Positions 14,889-24,302 are shown, counted from the first letter of the stretch. The stretch: 26,767 nucleotides of DNA from Methylomicrobium sp035916875 (GCF_035916875.1 NZ_JAXUHN010000049.1:1-26767), one strand, 5' to 3'. Translations and numbers: made by a program. The notes: generated by a model not told the origin, from the sequence alone.

Positions 14889-15335
14889 ATGAAAATTTTC
14901 CAAATATTGTTCCTGTTCCTTCTGCTCGTCCCGTTTGCCGAAATTTATTTGCTGCTGGCGGTCGGCGGCATCATCGGCGCATTTCCGACGATCGCGCTGG
15001 TCGTCTTTACAGCCGTACTCGGCGCATGGCTGCTCAAACAACAGGGCTTTCAGACCTTCCGGCGCTTCCAGGAGAACCTTGCGCAAGGCAGCATTCCGAC
15101 CTACGAGATCATTGAAGGACCGATCCTGCTGATCGGCGGCGCGTTGCTGCTGACACCAGGATTCATTACCGATCTGCTAGGGTTTGCTTGCCTGTTTCCC
15201 CCGTTGCGCCGAAAAGTCGCTCAATACATCATCGAAAAACATTTGATTCAGGTAATTCAATCGGGCAGCCCTTTCCGTCCTCAGGGCGCGGCCCCTGCCG
15301 ATGCTCTGGAAGGAGAGTTTCGGAAAGAAGACTAG
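14889..15335 (+). CDS. fxsA: FxsA family membrane protein
   Basis: The 148-aa inner-membrane protein has hydrophobic segments at about 4-24, 26-48 and 78-105. The family signatures are VPFAEIYLLLAVGG near the start, YEIIEGPILLIGGALLLTPG and FITDLLGFACLFPPLRR. In E. coli overproduction of FxsA relieves F-plasmid exclusion of phage T7; the cellular role is unknown. It is divergent from cutA. No Shine-Dalgarno is evident before ATG 14889. Confidence 0.92.
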   Translation: MKIFQILFLFLLLVPFAEIYLLLAVGGIIGAFPTIALVVFTAVLGAWLLKQQGFQTFRRFQENLAQGSIPTYEIIEGPILLIGGALLLTPGFITDLLGFACLFPPLRRKVAQYIIEKHLIQVIQSGSPFRPQGAAPADALEGEFRKED

Positions 15336-15349
15336 GTCCGGGCGAAGCT

Positions 15350-15383
15350 AGGCTCAGAACAAGACCGACGGTGTTCTGAGCCT
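15350..15383. terminator. Hairpin between convergent fxsA and DUF2892 genes
   Basis: AGGCTCAGAAC (15350-15360) pairs perfectly with GTTCTGAGCCT (15373-15383) over 11 bp around a 12-nt loop. It lies 15 bp after the fxsA stop and 8 bp from the stop of the opposing gene. T-runs are absent, so it may work as a shared, weak bidirectional terminator or as an mRNA end stabiliser. Confidence 0.5.
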
Positions 15384-15391
15384 GCCAAGCA

Positions 15392-15631
15392 TTATTCGCT
15401 GGCGGGACCTGAGCCGGCCGTTTCGCAGGTATTCTTGCCGAATCCCGAATAGGCCGGGCACCAGCCCCAAAAGCCGGTCGCAATCAGCACACAGCCGGCA
15501 ATCAATAAAAAAATCGACGCGGTAACGACCGAAATCACAAATAGTGCGGCGCCGCCGTAAATACGGTATTTCTTTTCTTTCTCGCCGACATTGTGTTCAA
15601 ATTTCAACATACGTTTAAAATCAAAACTCAT
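15392..15631 (-). CDS. DUF2892 small membrane protein
   Basis: The 79-aa product has a short polar N-terminus, KEKKYRIYGGAALFVISVVT starting a first membrane segment, a second hydrophobic segment, and the closing motif GFWGWCPAYSGFGKNTC. That motif is the hallmark of the DUF2892 (YgaP membrane-type) family, whose C-terminal cysteines are conserved but of unknown function. Start ATG 15631 has GAGG 8 nt upstream. It is divergent from uvrD (109-bp spacer) and convergent with fxsA. Confidence 0.88.
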   Translation of the reverse strand: MSFDFKRMLKFEHNVGEKEKKYRIYGGAALFVISVVTASIFLLIAGCVLIATGFWGWCPAYSGFGKNTCETAGSGPASE

Positions 15632-15740
15632 CTTCTTACCCTCACTGTGTAATTGTTATCATGCCGCAAAACACGGCCCTGCCTGTCATTCCCAGAGCCG
15701 GACAAATATACACAGACATACAAAATGTGCAAGCAATAAA

Positions 15741-17912
15741 ATGATCGACGTCACCTCACTTCTCGACCCCTTGAACGATGCCCAGCGTCAAGCGGTCACC
15801 GCGCCTTCGCAGGCAATGCTGGTTTTGGCCGGCGCCGGCAGCGGTAAGACCCGCGTGCTGGTGCACCGAATCGTCTGGCAAATCCAGGTGCAGGGCGTCT
15901 CTCCGCACGGTATTTTGGCGGTCACCTTCACGAACAAGGCCGCGCGCGAAATGCGCGGACGCATCGAGGAACTGCTGCAACGGCCAATGCATAACTTTTG
16001 GATAGGTACCTTCCACGGCCTCGCGCACCGCCTGTTGCGACGACATGCAAAAGAGGCGAAGTTGCCGGACACCTTTCAGGTGATGGATACCGCCGATCAA
16101 CTCAGAGTGATCAAACGCATCCTGCAAGGCTTGAATCTGGACGAGGCGCGCTGGCCGCCGAAGCAGGTGCAATGGTTCATCAACGCGCAAAAGGACGAAG
16201 GCGTCCGCGCCCGGCACATGCCGGAGACCGGCGATCTGTACCAGCGGCAAATGATCGCAATTTATCGCGCTTACGAGGAGTTGTGCGACCGTTCCGGCCT
16301 GGTCGATTTCGCGGAACTGTTGCTCCGCGCGCACGAACTTATGCGCGACAATCCGGACGTGCTGTCCTTCTACCGGCAGCGCTTCGAACATGTGCACGTC
16401 GATGAGTTTCAGGACACCAATACGATCCAATACGCCTGGCTGCGCCTGTTGACGCAGGACAAAAACAATCTGTTCGTGGTCGGCGACGACGACCAGTCGA
16501 TTTACGGCTGGCGCGGCGCGCGGATCGAAAATATCTATAGCTTCCAGAAACATTTTCCGGGACACGACGTCGTCAAGCTGGAGCAGAATTACCGCTCGAC
16601 CGGCAACATACTGAAAGCGGCCAATCAGGTGATCGCGCACAACGAAGGGCGAATGGGAAAGGAACTGTGGACCGAATCCGGCGAAGGCGAGCCGATTTCG
16701 TTGTACGCGGCATTCAACGAACAGGACGAAGCGTTTTTCGTGATCGAGCGCATCCGCGCCTGGATCAACGCAGGCGGTGCGCGCCAGGACGTCGCAATCC
16801 TGTACCGCTCGAATGCGCAGTCGCGGCAATTCGAGGAACGGCTGGTCCAGGCCGGCATTCCGTACCGCGTCTATGGCGGACTGCGCTTTTTCGAGCGCGC
16901 AGAAATCAAGAACGCGCTGGCCTATCTCAGGCTGATCGCCAACCGCGACGACGATATCTCGTTCGAGCGGGTCGCGAATACCCCCACGCGCGGCATCGGC
17001 GCCAAAACGATCGACGATCTACGCATCATCGCCCGGGATCGAGGCACCTCGCTCTGGCGCGCGGCGGTTACCATGATCGAACACGGCATGCTGAGCGCCC
17101 GGGCCGGAAACGCGCTGGCCGGATTTCTACAACTGATCGGCCGGCTGGCCGACGAAACAAAAGGCACGGAACTGTTCGAACAGGTCAAACGGGTCATCGA
17201 AAAATCCGGATTGATCGAGTTTTATAAGAGCAGCAAGGCCGAGCAGGGCGAGGAAAAGGTCGAAAACCTCGAGGAATTAGTTAACGCCGCGCGCTTGTTC
17301 GATCCGGCTATCGGCGATGAAGACAATCTGGGCCCACTCGAACTGTTTCTCGCGCATGCATCGCTCGAGGCAGGAGAAATGCAGGGCGAGGATTTTGATG
17401 ACTGTGTGCAGTTGATGACCCTGCATTCCGCGAAGGGCCTAGAATTCAAGGTCGTATTCCTGGTCGGCATGGAAGAAGGCCTGTTCCCGTCGCAGCAATC
17501 GGTCGAGGACCCCAGTCGCCTCGAAGAAGAACGCCGGTTGTGCTATGTCGGCATGACGCGAGCGATGCAAACCTTATACATGACCTATGCCGAGTCCCGG
17601 CGCCTGTACGGCCGCGAAAGCTATCCCCGGCCCTCGCGGTTTCTGCGCGAAATTCCGGCCGAATGCATCCAGGAAGTCAGACTGCGCGCGAATGTGAGCC
17701 GCCCGATTGCGGCAGCCCCTGCGAAACCGGCCGCTTCGTTTTCGGTTAGCCAGTATAAACTCGGCCAGCGCGTCAACCATGCGAAATTCGGCGAAGGCGT
17801 AATCCTGCAACTCGAAGGCCAGGGCGCCCAGGAACGCGCGCAGATCAATTTCAAGGGCGCCGGAGTCAAATGGCTGATGCTGACTTATGCGGGTTTAGTG
17901 TCCTTGCCTTAA
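15741..17912 (+). CDS. uvrD: DNA helicase II
   Basis: This SF1 3-prime to 5-prime helicase acts in nucleotide-excision and mismatch repair. The 723-aa product (E. coli 720) begins MIDVTSLLDPLNDAQRQAV. Walker A is AGAGSGKT (30-37). VTFTNKAAREM, the DExx-box VDEFQDTN, VGDDDQSIYGWRGA, LEQNYRS, TLHSAKGLEF and YVGMTRAMQ are the ordered helicase motifs. The extreme C-terminus (YKLGQRVNHAKFGEGVI) is the Tudor-like RNA-polymerase/UvrB interaction domain, which distinguishes UvrD from Rep. The frame is open 50 codons upstream without family similarity, so ATG 15741 is chosen. Confidence 0.97.
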   Translation: MIDVTSLLDPLNDAQRQAVTAPSQAMLVLAGAGSGKTRVLVHRIVWQIQVQGVSPHGILAVTFTNKAAREMRGRIEELLQRPMHNFWIGTFHGLAHRLLRRHAKEAKLPDTFQVMDTADQLRVIKRILQGLNLDEARWPPKQVQWFINAQKDEGVRARHMPETGDLYQRQMIAIYRAYEELCDRSGLVDFAELLLRAHELMRDNPDVLSFYRQRFEHVHVDEFQDTNTIQYAWLRLLTQDKNNLFVVGDDDQSIYGWRGARIENIYSFQKHFPGHDVVKLEQNYRSTGNILKAANQVIAHNEGRMGKELWTESGEGEPISLYAAFNEQDEAFFVIERIRAWINAGGARQDVAILYRSNAQSRQFEERLVQAGIPYRVYGGLRFFERAEIKNALAYLRLIANRDDDISFERVANTPTRGIGAKTIDDLRIIARDRGTSLWRAAVTMIEHGMLSARAGNALAGFLQLIGRLADETKGTELFEQVKRVIEKSGLIEFYKSSKAEQGEEKVENLEELVNAARLFDPAIGDEDNLGPLELFLAHASLEAGEMQGEDFDDCVQLMTLHSAKGLEFKVVFLVGMEEGLFPSQQSVEDPSRLEEERRLCYVGMTRAMQTLYMTYAESRRLYGRESYPRPSRFLREIPAECIQEVRLRANVSRPIAAAPAKPAASFSVSQYKLGQRVNHAKFGEGVILQLEGQGAQERAQINFKGAGVKWLMLTYAGLVSLP

Positions 17913-18039
17913 AAGATCGTCACACCGCGCCTCCATGCCAGACCCGATTCGGTCAAGCACGATACTCGCGCATTAATCCAACCCGCATCAATCAAGATAC
18001 GTTAAAATGGGCCTTTTCCAACTTTAAAGCTCCGCCATC

Positions 18040-18825
18040 ATGTTGAAAAAAATTTGCACCATACTAGCGGCCGCATTCGCTTTAACCGCCTGCATCACCA
18101 GTCCGACCGGACGTTCACAGCTCATTTTGCTGCCCGAATCGCAAGTCGACCAAATGGGCCTGCAAGCCTTTGAAACGTTGAAACGGGACAAGCCGATCAG
18201 CGCCAACGCGCGTTACAATCAGGTCGCCCGTTGCATTGCAGGCAACATCACGCAAGCAGGCATCGGCGGCAATTGGGAAGTCGTGGTATTCGAGGACGAT
18301 TCGTTCAACGCCTTCGCCTTGCCCGGCAATAAAATCGGCGTCTACACCGGCCTGTTCAAAGTGGTCGAAAATCAGGACCAGCTGGCCGCGGTGATCGGCC
18401 ATGAAATCGGCCACGTCCTGGCCAAGCACAGCGCGGAACGGGCCTCGCAGGAACTGGCGGTCAATTCGGGCATGTCGGTTATCCAGGCAATGACCAATCC
18501 GCAATCGACGATGGGGCAGGCAGCTTTCGGCATGCTCGGGCTGGGTGCGGAATACGGCGTCCTGATGCCATACGGCCGGACGCAGGAGAGCGAAGCGGAC
18601 ATCATCGGCGTCGATCTGATGGCCAAAGCCGGCTTCGATCCGCGCCAAAGCATCAATTTGTGGCAACGGATGAGCCAGGCCACGCAGGGGCAGCAAACCG
18701 CCGAATTCATGTCCACCCACCCCTCGCATGCGACCCGCATTCGCGATTTGGAACAGCACATGCCGCAAGCGATGGGCTTTTTCCAGCAGGCGCAAGCGGC
18801 GGGCAGACGCCCTCAGTGTCAATAA
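18040..18825 (+). CDS. M48 family metalloprotease lipoprotein (LoiP/YcaL type)
   Basis: The 261-aa product has a lipoprotein signal peptide ending in the lipobox LTAC (Cys18), so it is probably anchored in a membrane facing the periplasm. The zinc-protease motif HEIGH (121-125) and the third-ligand block ESEADIIG (from E183) are intact. LoiP/YcaL-like peptidases degrade misassembled outer-membrane proteins. The 127 bp upstream contain a TAAAAT -10-like box (18003-18008) without a good -35. It ends 3 bp before dapC, but a functional link is not obvious. Confidence 0.93.
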   Translation: MLKKICTILAAAFALTACITSPTGRSQLILLPESQVDQMGLQAFETLKRDKPISANARYNQVARCIAGNITQAGIGGNWEVVVFEDDSFNAFALPGNKIGVYTGLFKVVENQDQLAAVIGHEIGHVLAKHSAERASQELAVNSGMSVIQAMTNPQSTMGQAAFGMLGLGAEYGVLMPYGRTQESEADIIGVDLMAKAGFDPRQSINLWQRMSQATQGQQTAEFMSTHPSHATRIRDLEQHMPQAMGFFQQAQAAGRRPQCQ

Positions 18826-18828
18826 GCG

Positions 18829-20025
18829 ATGACGCCGTATTTACAAAAACTTCAGCCTTATCCGTTTGAAAAGCTCGCGGCGCTGAAGCAAGGTATCGTG
18901 CCTCCCGCCGGCAAGGCGCATATCGCGTTGTCGATCGGCGAACCGGCGCATGCGACGCCGCATTTGATTCAGGAAGCGCTGCTAACCCATTTGCACGGAC
19001 TGGCGAATTATCCGACCACGAAGGGGCTGCCGGAGCTTCGGCAAACGATCGCCGCTTGGCTGACCCGGCGCTTCGGACTTGCGGAAGGATTATTAGATCC
19101 CGAAACGCAGATCCTGCCGGTCAGCGGCACCCGCGAAGCATTGTTTTCATTCGCGCAATGCTTGATCGACCGGAGCGCCGATCCGGTCGTGGCGATGCCG
19201 AATCCGTTTTATCAGATCTACGAAGGCGCGGCCTTGCTCGCGGGCGCGGAGCCTTATTTCCTGAACACGGTCGAAGCGAACGCTTATCTGCCCGATGTCG
19301 ACGCGGTTCCCGGGAGCGTATGGCGGCGCTGCCAGTTGCTTTATATCTGCACGCCCGGCAATCCGAGCGGCGCGGTGATGGCGCGCGAAAGTCTGGAGCA
19401 ACTGCTCGAACTGGCCGAAAAATACGATTTCGTAATCGCCTCGGATGAATGCTACAGCGAGCTTTACGACGACGAAAACAATCCGCCTTCGGGCTTGCTC
19501 GAGGCGGCATTCGCTATCGGCAATACCGAATTCAAACGTTGCGTGGTATTTCACAGCCTGTCGAAACGCTCGAATGCGCCAGGCCTCCGATCCGGCTTCG
19601 TCGCGGGCGATGCGGCGATCTTGCAGGATTATTTCAAATACCGGACCTATCACGGCGCGGCAATGCCGCTGCCGACCCAGCATGCGAGCATCATGGCTTG
19701 GCGGGATGAAAAGCATGTGATCGAAAATCGCCGCTTGTACCGGGAAAAGTTCGCCGCGGTAATCGACATCCTGGGCGAAGTCGCTACGCTAACCCGACCG
19801 CCCGCCGGTTTTTATCTCTGGCTCCAGACGCCGATCGACGATACCCAATTCGCACAGCAATTGTTCGCGCGGGAAAACGTGACCGTGCTGCCAGGCAGCT
19901 ATCTGTCCCGCGACTTCGGCGGCTTCAATCCGGGCCGGAATCATGTCCGCATTGCTTTGGTCGCGCCGCTCGAAGAATGCATCGAAGCGGCACTGCGCCT
20001 CAAAAATTTCCTTAACACACTATAA
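18829..20025 (+). CDS. dapC: Succinyldiaminopimelate transaminase
   Basis: This PLP-dependent class I/II aminotransferase makes N-succinyl-L,L-diaminopimelate from the keto acid in the lysine/peptidoglycan pathway. The 398-aa product has PLP-binding features: NPFYQIYEGAA, CTPGNPSG, D206 in ASDECYSE, and the Schiff-base Lys246 in HSLSKRSNAPGLRSGF. Assignment to DapC rather than to ArgD or another class is supported by position 8 bp before dapD and by the family N-terminus MTPYLQKLQPYPFEKL. It starts 3 bp after the M48 gene. Confidence 0.93.
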   Translation: MTPYLQKLQPYPFEKLAALKQGIVPPAGKAHIALSIGEPAHATPHLIQEALLTHLHGLANYPTTKGLPELRQTIAAWLTRRFGLAEGLLDPETQILPVSGTREALFSFAQCLIDRSADPVVAMPNPFYQIYEGAALLAGAEPYFLNTVEANAYLPDVDAVPGSVWRRCQLLYICTPGNPSGAVMARESLEQLLELAEKYDFVIASDECYSELYDDENNPPSGLLEAAFAIGNTEFKRCVVFHSLSKRSNAPGLRSGFVAGDAAILQDYFKYRTYHGAAMPLPTQHASIMAWRDEKHVIENRRLYREKFAAVIDILGEVATLTRPPAGFYLWLQTPIDDTQFAQQLFARENVTVLPGSYLSRDFGGFNPGRNHVRIALVAPLEECIEAALRLKNFLNTL

Positions 20026-20033
20026 AAACCAAC

Positions 20034-20852
<819 letters not shown>

Positions 20853-20867
20853 TATCAGCGATTTATC

Positions 20868-20894
20868 ACCGGGACGTTACCGTCCCGGTTTTTT
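20868..20894 (+). terminator. Rho-independent terminator after dapD
   Basis: ACCGGGACG (20868-20876), loop TTAC, and CGTCCCGGT (20881-20889) make a perfect 9-bp GC-rich stem directly followed by a T-run. It lies 15 bp after the dapD stop and 26 bp before the next ATG, so it separates dapC-dapD from the following unit or attenuates read-through into it. Confidence 0.9.
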
Positions 20895-20920
20895 CTGTCC
20901 ACTTACCTCTCCCATCTGCC

Positions 20921-21163
20921 ATGAGCGAAAATCTTTCCAACAACGCAATCATTTATGCCCTGCTGTCTTTGAACAGCGAAGTCATTTTACAGAAGGAATA
21001 TCTGGATTCCAACGACGTGCCCGAAGAGGATGTCGACAATGAGGAAGACATTCTGGACGACCTGGAACAGGCCTTCATGGAATTCGTCGATGTCTATAAA
21101 ATCCGCTGCAAGGCCGACCAATCACTGCCTAACCTGGACGAACTACTGAACAACCAATTGTAA
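20921..21163 (+). CDS. Small acidic protein of unknown function
   Basis: I do not recognise the family. The 80-aa product is strongly acidic, with a run rich in Asp and Glu at about 31-46, likely helical flanks, and a single Cys. No membrane segment or signal peptide is visible. It starts 26 bp after the dapD terminator and ends 2 bp before the ArsC/YffB-like gene, which itself overlaps dapE, so it opens a three-gene unit. That coupling is the main evidence that it is a real gene. No Shine-Dalgarno stands out. Confidence 0.7.
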   Translation: MSENLSNNAIIYALLSLNSEVILQKEYLDSNDVPEEDVDNEEDILDDLEQAFMEFVDVYKIRCKADQSLPNLDELLNNQL

Positions 21164-21165
21164 GA

Positions 21166-21528
21166 ATGACGATCACGCTCTACGGAATCAAAACCTGCGA
21201 CACCTGCAAAAAGGCGCGGCAGTGGCTTGAGCAAAACGGCATTGAGCACCGTTTTCACGATTACCGTGTCGATGGCTTGTCTCCAGAACTTTTGGAATAC
21301 TTTATCAATCGACTCGGTTGGGAAAAAATGCTGAACAAAAGCAGTACCAGTTGGCGGCAATTGAGTGCCGAACAGCAAACGGATTTGAATCGTGATAAGG
21401 CTAAGCAATTGATGCTCGAAACGCCGACGCTGATCAAGCGCCCTATTCTGGAGACTGGCAATGCGTTGATCGTCGGCTTCAAAGCCGAGCAATACGAATC
21501 ACTGAACTTATCGGAAGCCACAGGATGA
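21166..21528 (+). CDS. ArsC/Spx-family (YffB-like) protein
   Basis: The 120-aa product has a thioredoxin-like ArsC fold: YGIKTCDTCKKARQWLEQNGI near the N-terminus (C11, C14) and TLIKRPILETGN with the family arginine near 88. This combination marks the YffB/Spx-like branch rather than true arsenate reductase. As I recall, most YffB proteins have CDTxKK with one cysteine, so the CxxC pair here is slightly unusual and Spx-like. It starts 2 bp after the 80-aa gene and its TGA overlaps the dapE ATG (ATGA). A yffB-type gene near dap genes is also known in other gammaproteobacteria; its role is not established. Confidence 0.9.
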   Translation: MTITLYGIKTCDTCKKARQWLEQNGIEHRFHDYRVDGLSPELLEYFINRLGWEKMLNKSSTSWRQLSAEQQTDLNRDKAKQLMLETPTLIKRPILETGNALIVGFKAEQYESLNLSEATG

Positions 21529-22658
21529 GCACAACGCTGGAATTATTGAAGGATTTGATTAGCCGAGAGTCGGTCACGCCGAAGGATGAAGGCTGCCAGG
21601 ATGCGCTTGCCGCAAGGCTGGCGCCCTTGGGTTTTCGCGAGGAAAGGCTGAATTTCGCGGATACGCAGAATATTTGGCTGAGAAAGGGCGATGCGAAACC
21701 GTTATTCGTCTTCCTCGGCCATACCGATGTGGTGCCGACCGGCCCGCTCGAGGCTTGGCGGTCGCCGCCGTTCGAACCGACGATACGCGACGGCAGATTA
21801 TATGGACGCGGCGCGGCAGACATGAAAGGCGGCATCGCGGCGTTCACCACCGCGCTCGAACGCTTCCTTGCCGCGCATCCCGATCATCATGGTTCGATTG
21901 CGGTCATGATGACCAGCGATGAAGAAGGCATCGCGACCCACGGCGTCGTAAAGGTCATCGAAGTGCTCGAGGCGCGCGATGAAAAGATCGACTGGTGTCT
22001 GGTCGGCGAACCGTCCAGCGACAAGAAGATCGGCGACGTGATCCGGGTCGGACGGCGCGGTTCGTTGTGCGCGAAACTGACCATCGCCGGCATCCAGGGC
22101 CATGTCGCCTACCCGGAACTGGCCGAAAACCCGATTCATTCCTTCGCGCCGGCGCTAAAGGAATTGACCGAGGAAGTCTGGGACAGAGGCAACTCGTTTT
22201 TCCCGCCGACCAGCCTGCAAGTCTCGAATATTCATTCGGGGACCGGGGCCGAGAACATCATCCCCGGATCGGTCGAAGTGTTGTTCAACCTGCGTTTCTG
22301 CACCGAGCTCGACGAGCAGACGATCAAGCAGCGCACGCATGCGATCTTCGATCGCCATGGCCTGAACTACGACATTCAATGGCGCCTGTCAGGCAATCCG
22401 TTTCTGACCGCGAAGGGCAAACTGATCGATGCTGCGCATGATGCGATCAAAGTGGTGACCGGCTACGACACGCAAGACGACACCGGCGGCGGCACCTCGG
22501 ACGGCCGCTTCATCGCGCCGACCGGAGCGGAAGTGATCGAACTGGGACCTTTGAATGAAAGCATCCACAAGGTCAATGAGAATGTCGGCTTGCAAGACTT
22601 GGAAACATTGTCCACCATTTATGAACAGATATTAACCAACCTGCTTGTCCGCTCCTAA
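21525..22658 (+). CDS. dapE: Succinyl-diaminopimelate desuccinylase
   Basis: This M20 zinc hydrolase releases L,L-diaminopimelate from its succinyl form. The 377-aa product (E. coli 375) carries metal-site motifs FLGHTDVVPTG, YGRGAADMKGG, MMTSDEEG, CLVGEPSSDKK and the C-terminal LGPLNESIHKVNE histidine. It overlaps the ArsC/YffB-like gene by 4 bp and is the last gene of the dap region, convergent with the J-domain gene. No clear terminator is seen in the 42-bp gap. Confidence 0.97.
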   Translation: MSTTLELLKDLISRESVTPKDEGCQDALAARLAPLGFREERLNFADTQNIWLRKGDAKPLFVFLGHTDVVPTGPLEAWRSPPFEPTIRDGRLYGRGAADMKGGIAAFTTALERFLAAHPDHHGSIAVMMTSDEEGIATHGVVKVIEVLEARDEKIDWCLVGEPSSDKKIGDVIRVGRRGSLCAKLTIAGIQGHVAYPELAENPIHSFAPALKELTEEVWDRGNSFFPPTSLQVSNIHSGTGAENIIPGSVEVLFNLRFCTELDEQTIKQRTHAIFDRHGLNYDIQWRLSGNPFLTAKGKLIDAAHDAIKVVTGYDTQDDTGGGTSDGRFIAPTGAEVIELGPLNESIHKVNENVGLQDLETLSTIYEQILTNLLVRS

Positions 22659-22700
22659 TGAATGGTTAGGCGCGCAGAGGCTATATAGAGCAAGGCATTT

Positions 22701-23873
22701 TTATCTAAAATTATCCGGATGCAGAAAACCGCCTAAAAAATCGTCAAAATCATCCGCCGGCTTTTTTTTCTGGATTTTGTAGGATTTTAAGAATGCCTTC
22801 AACGAGGGCGGGCTCTGGAACATTTTGATGTCGTCTTTCAGATTGCCGATATCACGGCGTAAAGAGCGAATATCCTGCTCCAGTGCCATCATCATCGTCT
22901 TCGGGCTCATACTCGAATAGAACGGCCGCTTCATCCGCATGTTGAATTCCTGCTCATAAGCCGCCACTTCCTGCTCCAGCTCGATCGATTGCTCTTTCAG
23001 TATCTTGATGAAATATTTGAGGCGGTCTTCGGCGATATTATTCAAGTGTTCCTGATCAATCTGCTCGGCTTCGAGCTGCAACTCCAATAACTGCAATAAA
23101 TCCTTTTTTTCGTAGGCGGCATTGACGCGCTGCATCAGTTTGGTCTTGCGCTCGCGTTCCTGTTCGTCCTGTTCGCGGTCGGGGTGTAAAGCACCCGCCA
23201 GCTTGCGGTAGACTTCGCGAATCGACTGGCTGATGGTTTGCTCTTCCTGCTGTTGTTTGGCCTCCCTTTCCAGCTGTTTCTTGGTTTTTTTACGCTGGGC
23301 GCGCTTTTCCTCGGCCTGCCGTTGTTGTTCGGCTTGTTCAGCCTCGGCCTCCTGCATTTTTTGATGCAGGAATTCCCGCATTTTTCCGGGCGAACTGACA
23401 TCGATATCGTCCCCGATGTCGACACCGAACATCCCGCCCATCATCGATTTCATCAGTTCCGCCGTGATCACATCGGTTTCCAGTTGATCGGCGTCGAAAT
23501 CGGAGCCGCTGTATTTGTTGTGAATTTCCTTCAGTTCATCCTTGCCGTGCTCGAGAATCAACTGCTCGGCCAGTTCGGTCAGAATGTGTTTGATTTTGGC
23601 CTTGTCGCTTTTGGTGAACAGTTGATTATCATGCGCGCGGTCGAGGATATAAACCATGTCCACGCGATGCTGGTTATACGCATCCCAAAGCGCCTGGTAT
23701 TCGGTGGATATTTTTTGATTGTAAAGCAGCAGGGTTTCCTGCCACTCGAGTAAAGCCTGTTTTTGCGCTTCGATTTTTTTGATCAGATTATTGAACTGTT
23801 TTTGGGATCTGGACAGTTCTTTAGTGGCTGATGCTTGAGCAATGCTAATGAGTTTATAATCGCTGGACAACAT
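22701..23873 (-). CDS. Protein with internal J domain
   Basis: The 390-aa product has an extended helical N-terminal half. A charged, Gln/Glu/Lys-rich coiled coil (about 175-215) is followed by a J domain at about 215-275 with the HPD tripeptide (230-232) in KLAGALHPDRE, then a second helical region. J domains stimulate Hsp70 ATPase; here the domain is neither N-terminal nor joined to DnaJ zinc or substrate domains, so the protein is a specialised co-chaperone of unknown client. The frame extends 15 codons to a TTG, but ATG 23873 is the first ATG and no Shine-Dalgarno favours the longer form. No partner gene is adjacent. Confidence 0.82.
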   Translation of the reverse strand: MLSSDYKLISIAQASATKELSRSQKQFNNLIKKIEAQKQALLEWQETLLLYNQKISTEYQALWDAYNQHRVDMVYILDRAHDNQLFTKSDKAKIKHILTELAEQLILEHGKDELKEIHNKYSGSDFDADQLETDVITAELMKSMMGGMFGVDIGDDIDVSSPGKMREFLHQKMQEAEAEQAEQQRQAEEKRAQRKKTKKQLEREAKQQQEEQTISQSIREVYRKLAGALHPDREQDEQERERKTKLMQRVNAAYEKKDLLQLLELQLEAEQIDQEHLNNIAEDRLKYFIKILKEQSIELEQEVAAYEQEFNMRMKRPFYSSMSPKTMMMALEQDIRSLRRDIGNLKDDIKMFQSPPSLKAFLKSYKIQKKKPADDFDDFLGGFLHPDNFR

Positions 23874-23976
23874 GTTGAGGATGGAAAGATAGCAAAAATA
23901 TTCCGTCCATTTTAACAACTACTTGTAGTCGATGACGCGTAATCGGATGGGAGCGGCCTGATCACACGTAAATTTT

Positions 23977-24031
23977 AAAAAAGCAGCCCGGATTTCATTA
24001 GCGGAGGGGTAGCGCTTCAAATCCTGGCTGC
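23977..24031 (-). terminator. Rho-independent terminator of the 66-aa gene
   Basis: On the minus strand GCAGCC-A-GGATTT and AAATCC-G-GGCTGC form a 13-position stem with one mismatch, capped by a 23-nt loop with an inner AGCG/CGCT pairing, and followed at once by TTTTTT. It lies 20 bp after the stop of the 66-aa gene and makes that gene a self-contained transcription unit. Confidence 0.85.
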
Positions 24032-24051
24032 GTAAGGGTGAGATAGGCGTT

Positions 24052-24252
24052 TTAACCCAATGATAATTCGTATTCGTCCAACTCGGAGCCGCTAACCACC
24101 TTGTTGCGGGCGGTAATATTGCCGTTTTGTTGATGAAACCAGCTGATCACTTCCGGACTCAGTGCCAGATCGAAACTGTCGCTGATTTGATCGAAATCCT
24201 GCCAAACCGGGTTCGGAGAAAATTTACTTTTTATGTCCGTCAATTTCTGCAT
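24052..24252 (-). CDS. 66-aa orphan protein, possibly a degenerate BrnA-like regulator
   Basis: I do not recognise it firmly. The 66-aa product begins MQKLTDIKSKFSP. The block LSPEVISWFHQQNG near 31-44 recalls the ribbon-helix-helix region of BrnA-type antitoxins, but the rest does not match and no BrnT toxin gene is adjacent, so this is only a suggestion. The start ATG 24252 has AAGGTGG 5-11 nt upstream; a TTG six codons earlier is less likely. It has its own promoter with a Pho-box-like site, an operator-like inverted repeat over the -10 and a strong terminator, good evidence that it is an expressed gene. Confidence 0.65.
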   Translation of the reverse strand: MQKLTDIKSKFSPNPVWQDFDQISDSFDLALSPEVISWFHQQNGNITARNKVVSGSELDEYELSLG

Positions 24253-24274
24253 CACGACGCCACCTTCCAAATCA

Positions 24275-24302
24275 ATACTGAATTAAATGATTGATTCAGT
24301 AT
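24275..24302. promoter_or_regulatory. Operator-like inverted repeat
   Basis: ATACTGAAT (24275-24283) and ATTCAGTAT (24294-24302) are perfect 9-bp inverted arms around a 10-bp spacer, 22 bp upstream of the 66-aa gene and overlapping its -10 box. Spacing of half-sites by about two helical turns fits a dimeric repressor, possibly autoregulation by the product. That regulator is not identified. Confidence 0.5.

Noticed and set aside
15700..15715. Possible LexA box upstream of uvrD
   Set aside because: Only the right half (ATACACAG) resembles the consensus; the left half is GGAC instead of CTGT.
15756..16829. 357-codon minus-strand frame inside uvrD
   Set aside because: Antisense to the helicase core; no motif, and the uvrD frame is certain.
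24052..24252. Complete BrnT/BrnA toxin-antitoxin pair
   Set aside because: Only a weak BrnA-like segment is present and no BrnT-like frame lies on either side.
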